Shown here: one piece after another, positions 57,819-64,000 of the stretch
Position numbering within the stretch: the first letter of the stretch is position 1
Layout of the letters: the number at the start of each line of letters is the position of its first letter
Origin: JACQFK01 sp036383955
GTDB lineage: Bacteria > Planctomycetota > MHYJ01 > JACPRB01
Reading direction: 5' to 3'
Length of the DNA stretch: 64,000 nucleotides
NCBI GenBank assembly: GCA_036383955.1
Contig: DASVNH010000243.1
Span: 25,519 to 89,518 of the forward strand
Made by a program: the position numbers and the translations under genes
Notes under the pieces: model-generated
Database searches by the model: none
What the model was told of the DNA's origin: nothing
The model's input: the letters and a program-made list of their open reading frames with translations, nothing else

Positions 57819-59322
57819 GCCCCTCGAGATACGCGAGGACGGCGGCGTCCTTCGACACCCTCCGCGCCAGATCGATCTCCCAGCTCTCCAGCGCCGGCTT
57901 GAGATCCAGCGCCGCGGGATCGCCCAGCATCAGCAGCGCCGGCCCCGCCTTCCGCTCGACGAACCAGGGGACGTCGCGCGGATCCTGGAAATACGCCAGC
58001 GCCTTCGCGCCGTCCCCGCCCGCCTCCTCGAGCGCCTTCAGCCGCTTCCGCGTCTCGATCTTCATCGTGTCCGGCGGCGGCGGCGGGCGTCGGGACTCCA
58101 CCTCGTCCACGGCCACGATCAGCGCCGATTTCAGGATCGGCGAATAGTGGACGTGCGGCCGGACCACCGGCGCCTCATAAAGGCGCCCGTATCCCGTCTC
58201 TCCCGAGCGCGCGAACTCCGCCACCACCGCCCGCGTGCCGAGCTCGCGCGTCCGCACGTGCAGCGAATAGCCGTCGCCCGCGATGCGCAGCTCGATCGCG
58301 TCGCTCTCCGTCGCGTGGAAGTAGGTTTCGCGCGCCCAGAGCACGGCGCCCACGCCCTCCTTGGGCCGGTGCCCCACCGCGGCCACCGACAGCCGCAGCA
58401 GGCCCCCGCCCAGCAGCCGCTTCCAGCGGACGTCGAGGTCCACGGGCGGCGTCCAGGTCCGCAGCGCCGCGCGCAGGTCGCCGATCCGCTCCCAGGCGGG
58501 CATCCACGCGCTCAGCCCCGTCGCGCGCTCCCGGCGGCGGTTCCCCGCGAACGCCTCGCCCCGGCTCCCCTTGCCCTCGAGCAGCTCGAGGACGGGCTCG
58601 ACTCCCGCCGGATCCTTCTCCGCCCGTTTCGCGGCGAGCGAGGCCGTCGACTCCCGGAGCCACTCGTCCTCCGGGCGATCCTTCGCCGCGGCCCACCACT
58701 CGCGCGCGGCCCGGACGATCGCGTCCGGATCCGCCTGCCGCAGCGGAAGATCCTGCGCGCCCAGCACGAGCAGGGCCGCGGCCGCCACGTCCTGCACCCG
58801 CGGGCCGTCGAGCCGCCGCTCCGCCTCGAGCAGGCCCGCGAACGCCTCCAGGGCGGGCCGCCCGCCGATCCGCATCATGAGCCGCGCCCCCCGGAGCGCG
58901 GTCCGCTCGTCCGGCGCGTCCTTCGCGAGCCCTCCCGCGAGGAACGCGAGGGCGTGCCGGCCGGCCCGCAGGAGGTCGCGCTCCAGGTCGTCCCACACCG
59001 CCGGCTCGACCAGGGCGTTTTCCTCCGCGTGGGCCGCCGGCCAGCGGAAGGCGGCGTAGTGCCGCGCCTTGAGGTCGAGCGGCACCGCGTCGCCTTCCCC
59101 TTCCGCGTACAGGACCGCGACCAGCGGAAATCCCCGGTTCGGCGCCGCCGGCAGCGCGTCTTTCAGGAGGTCGAGGGCCGTCCCCCCGCCCCGGATCAGG
59201 TCCTGGAAGGCCGCGTCGTCCGTGCCGAGGGCGAGGACGCGCTCCATCACGGCCTGCCGGGGATCCCGGGACGCGCAGGCGGCGAGCGGCGACAGGAGAA
59301 GGACGGCGATGAGGCGTTTCAT
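57796..59322 (-). CDS. Lipoprotein with helical repeats
   Basis: A 508-residue lipoprotein (signal and lipobox MKRLIAVLLLSPLAACASRD). The first 220 residues are helical and HEAT-like (FLAGGLAKDAPDERTALRGA, VQDVAAAALLVLGAQD). The middle is beta-rich (YFHATESDAIELRIAGDGYS). The end is again helical (PWFVERKAGPALLMLGDPAA). No catalytic motif is evident. It overlaps the convergent barrel gene by 23 bp, so the two genes share 3' ends. Confidence 0.65.
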   Translation of the reverse strand: MKRLIAVLLLSPLAACASRDPRQAVMERVLALGTDDAAFQDLIRGGGTALDLLKDALPAAPNRGFPLVAVLYAEGEGDAVPLDLKARHYAAFRWPAAHAEENALVEPAVWDDLERDLLRAGRHALAFLAGGLAKDAPDERTALRGARLMMRIGGRPALEAFAGLLEAERRLDGPRVQDVAAAALLVLGAQDLPLRQADPDAIVRAAREWWAAAKDRPEDEWLRESTASLAAKRAEKDPAGVEPVLELLEGKGSRGEAFAGNRRRERATGLSAWMPAWERIGDLRAALRTWTPPVDLDVRWKRLLGGGLLRLSVAAVGHRPKEGVGAVLWARETYFHATESDAIELRIAGDGYSLHVRTRELGTRAVVAEFARSGETGYGRLYEAPVVRPHVHYSPILKSALIVAVDEVESRRPPPPPDTMKIETRKRLKALEEAGGDGAKALAYFQDPRDVPWFVERKAGPALLMLGDPAALDLKPALESWEIDLARRVSKDAAVLAYLEGLRTARRP

Positions 59323-59377
59323 GGATCAGGCTTGACGGTCCCGCAGGACCCCCCTATATTGCCATCTTCATTCCCGC

Positions 59378-60163
59378 ATGGGTAGAAACTCAACGATCCC
59401 GGTCGTCATTCTCTGCGGCGGCATGGGCACCCGGCTCCGCGAGGAGACCGAGTTCAAGCCCAAGCCGCTGGTCACCGTCGGCGACATGCCCATCCTCTGG
59501 CACATCCTCAAGCACTACGCGCGCTACGGATTCCGCCGCTTCATCCTCTGCCTCGGCTACAAGGGCCATCTCATCAAGGAGTTCTTCCTCAACTATCCCT
59601 GGATGGCCAACGACGTCACCCTCAGCCTCAAGACCCACAAGCAGGTCGTCCACCCCACCCACCCCGCGGAAGACTGGGAGATCACCTTCGCCGACACCGG
59701 TTCGGCGACTCCCACCGGCGGCCGCGTGTCGAAGATCGCGAAGTACGTCGAGGGCGACACCTTCTGCGTCACCTACGGCGACGGCCTGTCGGACGTCGAT
59801 CTCGACGCCCTCCTCGACTTCCATCGCTCCCGCAAGAAGACCGCCACCCTCACGGCGATCCACCCCGCCAGCCCCTTCGGCGTCATCGAGGCCGACCGGG
59901 GGCTCGCCAAGTCGTTCAAGGAGAAGCCCAAGCTCGAAGGCCTGATCAACGGCGGCTTCTTCGTCTTCAACCGCGGGATCTTCGACGTCCTTCAAGCGGA
60001 CTCGATCCTCGAGGAGGCGCCCCTGCGCGGCCTGGCCGCGAAGAAGGAGCTCTCGGTCTACGAGCACGGCGGCTTCTGGATGTGCATGGACACGTTCAAG
60101 GACGTCGAGCGCCTCAATCACATGTGGGAAAAGGGCGACCGGCCCTGGGTGACCTGGCGATGA
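59378..60163 (+). CDS. rfbF: Glucose-1-phosphate cytidylyltransferase
   Basis: A 261-residue nucleotidyltransferase that makes CDP-glucose from CTP and glucose 1-phosphate, the first step of CDP-deoxysugar synthesis. The family pattern is VVILCGGMGTRLREETEFKP (about residues 9-28), KPLVTVGDMPILWHILK, FCVTYGDGLSDVDL and INGGFFVFNRGIF. The C-terminal VYEHGGFWMCMDTFKD is typical of RfbF. First gene of a four-gene operon; its stop overlaps the rfbG ATG. Confidence 0.94.
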   Translation: MGRNSTIPVVILCGGMGTRLREETEFKPKPLVTVGDMPILWHILKHYARYGFRRFILCLGYKGHLIKEFFLNYPWMANDVTLSLKTHKQVVHPTHPAEDWEITFADTGSATPTGGRVSKIAKYVEGDTFCVTYGDGLSDVDLDALLDFHRSRKKTATLTAIHPASPFGVIEADRGLAKSFKEKPKLEGLINGGFFVFNRGIFDVLQADSILEEAPLRGLAAKKELSVYEHGGFWMCMDTFKDVERLNHMWEKGDRPWVTWR

Positions 60164-61092
60164 AGATTCTCGTGACCGGCGCGACCGGCATCCTGGGCGG
60201 CTGGCTGACGAAGGCGCTCGTCGACCGGGGCGACGAGGTCGCCTGCCTCGTGCGGGACGAAGTCCCCAAGGCCAACTTCTACCGCCTCGGCCTGGACAAG
60301 AAGGTCTCGGTCGTGCGGGGGGCGCTGGAGAATTACGACGACGTCCTGCGCGCGCTCAACGAGTACGAGGTCGAGGCCTGCTATCACCTGGCGGCGCAGC
60401 CGATCGTCGGCGTGGGGAACCGGCAGCCGCTCTCGACGTTCGAGGCCAACATCAAGGGCTCCTGGAACGTGCTCGAGGCCTGCCGGCAGCACAAGCCGCT
60501 GAAGCGCCTCGTGTTCGCCTCGAGCGACAAGGCCTACGGCGACCTCGAGACCCTGCCGTACACCGAGGACATGCCCCTGAAGGGCCTGCACCCGTACGAC
60601 TGCTCGAAGTCGTGCGCCGACCTGCTCGCCCAGTGCTATCTGAAGAGCTACCAGCTTCCCGTCGCGGTGGTGCGCTGCGGCAACCTCTACGGCGGGGGCG
60701 ACCTGAACTGGAACCGCATCATCCCGGGCACGATCCGTTCGGTGCTGAAGGGAGAGCGGCCCATCATCCGTTCCGACGGCACGCCGCTCCGCGATTACCT
60801 CTACGTCCAGGACGCGGTGTCGGCCTACCTGGCGCTCGGGGCGTCGGAGGAGACCGGCGCGTTCAACTTCGGCACGGAGACGCCGACGGCGGTGATCGAC
60901 CTCGTCTCGCTCATCCTCAAGGCGATGAAGTCCAGGCTGCGCCCCGTGCTGAAGAACGAGGCGTCGAACGAGATCGCCCAGCAGTGGCTCTCCTCGCGCA
61001 AGGCCCGGGAGAAGCTCGGCTGGAAGCCCGCCTACGACCTGTCGCGCGGGATCGCCGAAACGGTCGCCTGGTACCGCAAGCACCTCTCGTGA
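60160..61092 (+). CDS. rfbG: CDP-glucose 4,6-dehydratase
   Basis: A 310-residue extended SDR that converts CDP-glucose to CDP-4-keto-6-deoxyglucose. The NAD motif GATGILGGWL is at about residues 7-16, and the catalytic triad region is FASSDKAYGDLETLPYTEDM with HPYDCSKSCADLLAQCY (Tyr/Lys). WNRIIPGTIRSVLKGERPII and RDYLYVQDAVSAYLAL complete the pattern. The start was placed at the ATG (60160) that overlaps the rfbF stop. It is shorter than some RfbG proteins (about 350 residues) but the core is complete. Confidence 0.92.
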   Translation: MKILVTGATGILGGWLTKALVDRGDEVACLVRDEVPKANFYRLGLDKKVSVVRGALENYDDVLRALNEYEVEACYHLAAQPIVGVGNRQPLSTFEANIKGSWNVLEACRQHKPLKRLVFASSDKAYGDLETLPYTEDMPLKGLHPYDCSKSCADLLAQCYLKSYQLPVAVVRCGNLYGGGDLNWNRIIPGTIRSVLKGERPIIRSDGTPLRDYLYVQDAVSAYLALGASEETGAFNFGTETPTAVIDLVSLILKAMKSRLRPVLKNEASNEIAQQWLSSRKAREKLGWKPAYDLSRGIAETVAWYRKHLS

Positions 61093-61910
61093 ACGTCCTC
61101 GTCCTCGGCGCGAGCGGGCAGGTCGGCGGCCATCTCCTGGCCGCCCTGAAGAACCACGAGGCCCGGGGGACGTCGCGCAAGGACGGCGACCTCCGCGACC
61201 GAGCGGCGCTCGACCGCCTCGCCGCCGGCGCCGACGCCGTGATCTGCGCCGCCGGCCTCGCCAACCCGGACGTCTGCGAGGAGAATCCCGGGGAGGCATA
61301 CGCGGTCAACATCGACGGCGCCCGGGCGGCGGCGGAGGCGTCGAAGGCCGCGCATTTCACGCTCTTCTCCACGGATCACGTGTTCGACGGCCGCGAAGGG
61401 CCCTACGGGGAGGACGACCGGCCCGCGCCGATCAACGTCTACGGCCGCACCAAGCTCGAGGCGGAGCGGATCGTGCTGACCGTCCACCCGCGCGCCCTCG
61501 TCATCCGCACCTCGCTCGTCTTCGCGCCCGGCGACAAGAGCTTCTTCTCGAAGGTCCTCACCGCGGCCGCGCCCGTCCCCTGCTGGACCGACCACGTGGG
61601 CACGCCGACCTACGGGCCGAACCTGGCGGAGGCCGTCGTCGAGCTCGTCGAGCGCGGCGCCACCGGGATCTGGCACGTCGCGGGCACGGAGGCGGTCGAC
61701 CGCCACGCGTTCGGCCTCAAGATCGCCGCGCGCTTCGGGACGTCGCCGTCGCTCCTCCGGCCCGCGCCGATCCGCGACGCCGCGCCGCGCGCGCCCCGAC
61801 CGCTGCGGGCGGGCTTGCGGGTGGACAAGGCGGCGGCCTTCCTGCGGACGAAATTGCTGTCGAGCGACGCGGCGCTTGAGCTAGCATGGAGGGCCCATGC
61901 TCAGCGATGA
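61089..61910 (+). CDS. RmlD-like sugar-nucleotide reductase
   Basis: A 273-residue SDR of the RmlD type (dTDP-4-dehydrorhamnose reductase-like), likely reducing the 4-keto group of a CDP-deoxysugar. The cofactor motif NVLVLGASGQVGGHLL, catalytic STDHVFDGREGPYGED and YGRTKLEAERI (Tyr/Lys) are present. The GTG start overlaps the rfbG stop (GTGA). In this context it may produce the final sugar (for example a paratose/abequose-type or 6-deoxy sugar), but the stereochemistry cannot be read from sequence. Its end overlaps rfbH by 14 bp. Confidence 0.8.
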   Translation: MNVLVLGASGQVGGHLLAALKNHEARGTSRKDGDLRDRAALDRLAAGADAVICAAGLANPDVCEENPGEAYAVNIDGARAAAEASKAAHFTLFSTDHVFDGREGPYGEDDRPAPINVYGRTKLEAERIVLTVHPRALVIRTSLVFAPGDKSFFSKVLTAAAPVPCWTDHVGTPTYGPNLAEAVVELVERGATGIWHVAGTEAVDRHAFGLKIAARFGTSPSLLRPAPIRDAAPRAPRPLRAGLRVDKAAAFLRTKLLSSDAALELAWRAHAQR

Positions 61911-63180
61911 CATCCTGTCGCTCGTCCGCAAATACGAAAGCGAGCACGCGCCGAAGCCCTGGCGGGCGGGCGTCGACCGCGTCCCCTACGCCGGCCGGGT
62001 GATCGGCGAGGAGGAGCGCGCGCTCCTGATCGAGGCCTCGCTCAAGTGCTGGCTGACCCTGGGCGAATACGGCGACCGCTTCGAGGAGAAGCTGAAGGGC
62101 TTCCTCGGCGTCCGCGACGCGATCCTCGTGAACTCCGGCTCGTCCGCCAATCTGGTCGCGATCACCTCGCTGTGCTCGGACATGCTCGAGAAGCCGCTGC
62201 GGCCGGGCGACGAGGTGATCACGCCGGCGACGACCTTCCCCACCACGCTCTCGCCCCTCGTGCAGAACGATCTCGTCCCCGTCTTCGTCGACTGCGAAAT
62301 CGGCACCTACAACGCCGACGTCGCGGAGATCGAGAAGGCCGTCGGCCCGAAGACGCGCGCGATCGTCCTGCCGCACACGCTGGGCAACGTGTTCGACCTC
62401 GACCGCGTCGCCGCGCTCTGCAAGGACCGCGGGATGTACCTCATGGAGGACACCTGCGACGCCCTGGGCTCGACGTGGAACGGAAAGCCGGTCGGGACGT
62501 TCGGCGACTTCGCGACGATCAGCTTCTACCCCGCCCACCACATGACGATGGGCGAAGGCGGCGCCGTCGTCACCAACAAGGCGATCCACGCCCGGACGGC
62601 GCGCTCGGTGCGCGACTGGGGCCGCGACTGCTGGTGCGCCTCCGGCGTGTCGGACACCTGCAACAAGCGCTTCAACTGGAAGCTCGGCGACCTGCCCCAC
62701 GGCTACGACCACAAGTACATCTATTCCAACATCGGCTACAACCTGAAGCCCACCGATCTGCAGGCCGCCGCGGGGCTCGCCCAGATCGAGAAGCTGCCCC
62801 GCTTCATCGAGGCGCGGAAGCGCAACTTCAAGCGCCTCTACGACGGCCTCAAGGACGTTCCGGACCTCATCCTGCCGCGCTGGGATCCCCGCGCGGACGT
62901 CTCGTGGTTCGCCTTCCCCATCACCGTCCGGCCCGGCGCGCGCGTCACCCGACAGGCCGTCGTCGCCCGCCTCGAGGCCGCGAAGATCGAAACCCGCATG
63001 ATCTTCGCCGGCAACATCCTCCGGCAACCCGCGTTCCGGAACATCGAGCGCCGCGTCGTGGGCGAGCTCAAGAACACGGACCTCGTCATGACCAACACCT
63101 TCTTCATCGGGGTCTATCCGGGCCTGACCGAGCCGATGCTGGATTACATGATCGAGAAGACCCGGGAATCCGCCGGCTAG
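61897..63180 (+). CDS. rfbH: CDP-4-keto-6-deoxyglucose 3-dehydratase (E1)
   Basis: A 427-residue PMP-dependent, iron-sulfur dehydratase that removes the C3 hydroxyl in 3,6-dideoxyhexose synthesis. It has the aminotransferase fold, but the Schiff-base lysine is replaced by His in FYPAHHMTMGEGGAVV (about residue 219-221), the RfbH hallmark. The cysteines in RDCWCASGVSDTCNKRF fit the [2Fe-2S] site. Substrate-binding blocks include NSGSSANLVAITSLCSD and PATTFPTTLSP. The E3 reductase partner is not in the window. Confidence 0.93.
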   Translation: MLSDDILSLVRKYESEHAPKPWRAGVDRVPYAGRVIGEEERALLIEASLKCWLTLGEYGDRFEEKLKGFLGVRDAILVNSGSSANLVAITSLCSDMLEKPLRPGDEVITPATTFPTTLSPLVQNDLVPVFVDCEIGTYNADVAEIEKAVGPKTRAIVLPHTLGNVFDLDRVAALCKDRGMYLMEDTCDALGSTWNGKPVGTFGDFATISFYPAHHMTMGEGGAVVTNKAIHARTARSVRDWGRDCWCASGVSDTCNKRFNWKLGDLPHGYDHKYIYSNIGYNLKPTDLQAAAGLAQIEKLPRFIEARKRNFKRLYDGLKDVPDLILPRWDPRADVSWFAFPITVRPGARVTRQAVVARLEAAKIETRMIFAGNILRQPAFRNIERRVVGELKNTDLVMTNTFFIGVYPGLTEPMLDYMIEKTRESAG

Positions 63181-63223
63181 TTTTCGCGAAGGATTCTTCC
63201 GTTCCGCGCCACTACCTTTCGGC

Positions 63224-63745
63224 ATGCGGGGGACCGTGGACGCGCGACCGAGCCTGGATCCGTCGGCCTTCTTCGACGAGGCCTATCCGCGGGTCTTCCG
63301 CTTCGTCGCCGCCCTCACCGGCGCGCCCGCGGCGGACGTCGACGACCTCGTCCAGGAAGCCCTGCTCGAAGCCTGGCGCGGCCGCGCGTCCTTCCGCGGC
63401 GAGGCCTCGCGCCTCACCTGGATCCTCGGCATCGCCCGGCGGATCGCGCTGTCGCGGCGGAGGTCGACGGCCCGGCGGGACGACCTCCTCCGCGCCTTGC
63501 GGGAGCTGGACGCGAGGCCGATCCCGGCCGACCTCCTCCGCGACGAGGAGACGGCGCGCCGGGTGAGGACCGCGCTGGACGAGATCGACCCGGGCTACGC
63601 GGAGGCGCTGGTCCTGCGCTACCTCGAGGCGAAGCCGGTCCGCGAGATCGCGGCGGCGCTGGGGGAGAGCGAGAAGGCCGTCGAGTCGCGCCTCCACCGG
63701 GCGCGCGAGGCGTTGCGGGACCGCTTGAAGGAGGACGGAGCATGA
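63224..63745 (+). CDS. ECF RNA polymerase sigma factor
   Basis: A 173-residue extracytoplasmic-function sigma factor with only regions 2 and 4. Region 2 is FFDEAYPRVFRFVAALTGAP through VDDLVQEALLEAWRGRASF. Region 4 is GYAEALVLRYLEAKPVREIA and then LGESEKAVESRLHRAREALR. The ATG at 63224 starts just before the conserved part. Its stop overlaps the next gene (ATGA), a candidate anti-sigma factor, which is the standard arrangement. Confidence 0.92.
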   Translation: MRGTVDARPSLDPSAFFDEAYPRVFRFVAALTGAPAADVDDLVQEALLEAWRGRASFRGEASRLTWILGIARRIALSRRRSTARRDDLLRALRELDARPIPADLLRDEETARRVRTALDEIDPGYAEALVLRYLEAKPVREIAAALGESEKAVESRLHRAREALRDRLKEDGA

Positions 63746-64000
63746 GCGAGCTGGAGCGGAACGTCGAGGCGCTGGTCCGGTCCGCGGCCCTGCGCCCGCG
63801 CGAGGCCGAGGCCAGGGCGCGCTTTCTCGGCGCCCTCGCGCCGCGGACGCCCTGGCCGGCCGCCGCGGCCGCCGCGATCGTCCTCGTCGCGACGCTGGGC
63901 GCGGTCTTCCGGCGGCTCGACGCGCCGCCGGCGCCGCCGGACGTCGCCAAACCCGCCGCCCAGGAGCCCGCGTGGATCGCGCTCAAGCCGGTCGGCGAGG
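63742..64000 (+). CDS. Candidate anti-sigma factor (3' end outside window)
   Basis: Only the first 86 codons are present. A short cytoplasmic part (MSELERNVEALVRSAALRPR) leads to one membrane helix (about residues 44-59, AAAAAAIVLVATLGAV) and the start of a periplasmic region (PPAPPDVAKPAAQ). Coupled to the ECF sigma gene by ATGA. No zinc-binding HxxxCxxC motif is seen in the visible part, so anti-sigma function is inferred from position and topology. Confidence 0.6.
   Translation, partial: MSELERNVEALVRSAALRPREAEARARFLGALAPRTPWPAAAAAAIVLVATLGAVFRRLDAPPAPPDVAKPAAQEPAWIALKPVGE

Overview
The window is very GC-rich and reads as a piece of a Planctomycetota chromosome or genome bin. The evidence is the planctomycete-typical set of secreted proteins: a DUF1501 protein followed by DUF1549/DUF1553 and PSCyt1 cytochrome proteins, a PVC-type dehydrogenase, a Tat-exported PhoD phosphatase, many HEAT-repeat and zinc-ribbon proteins, and a SWIB protein. 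It is almost fully coding, with no intergenic gap above about 300 bp, no rRNA or tRNA that I can recognise, no CRISPR array and no transposase. Many short spacers contain iterated word-like dispersed repeats, often touching a stop codon.

Layout. 1-4.8 kb (minus): ABC exporter with its TetR/CecR-like regulator, Dps, Fmt and an FAD oxidoreductase. 5.0-5.9 kb (plus): three small genes (NIL domain, sigma-region-4-like HTH, CBM48), the first behind a consensus sigma-54 promoter. 6.0-10.2 kb: rnc, mfd and a zinc-ribbon membrane protein. 10.2-10.98 kb (minus): a lower-GC Tse2-like toxin with a candidate immunity/antitoxin gene, bounded by a second, diverged copy of the neighbouring gene's 3' end. 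11-18.9 kb: DUF1501, DUF1549/1553 and a cytochrome/WD40/PPC protein. 18.9-27 kb: the most unusual locus, described below. 27-54 kb: housekeeping and accessory genes (methyltransferase, ceramidase-like enzyme, DenD, SDR, PhoD, GH20-like protein, DUF4388 response regulator, free Clp N-domain protein, gamma-glutamyltransferase, PHP-like protein, second cupin, Usp, Ski2-like helicase). 54-59.3 kb: SWIB, zinc ribbon, LacI-HTH/PilZ fusion, MFS transporter, outer-membrane barrel, lipoprotein. 59.4-63.2 kb: rfbF-rfbG-reductase-rfbH operon for a CDP-deoxysugar. 63.2-64 kb: ECF sigma factor and the start of a membrane partner.

Candidate undescribed system (18.9-27.0 kb). Five small genes, each with a strong Shine-Dalgarno site, encode 48-59 residue peptides. 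They share a Lys-rich leader ending in MKK(T/A)KGG and have unrelated short cores. They are interleaved with two YkgJ-type Cys-cluster proteins and a JmjC-like cupin oxygenase. They lie next to a parvulin-like protein, an HlyD-type adaptor and an ABC transporter carrying two cyclic-nucleotide-binding domains and an intact C39 (double-glycine) peptidase. I infer a self-contained peptide maturation and export system without LanM, YcaO or radical-SAM enzymes. The cores look like excerpts of two protein families: Hcp (type VI tube protein) and DUF1559 pilin-like proteins. That resemblance is recalled from knowledge of those families and was not searched.
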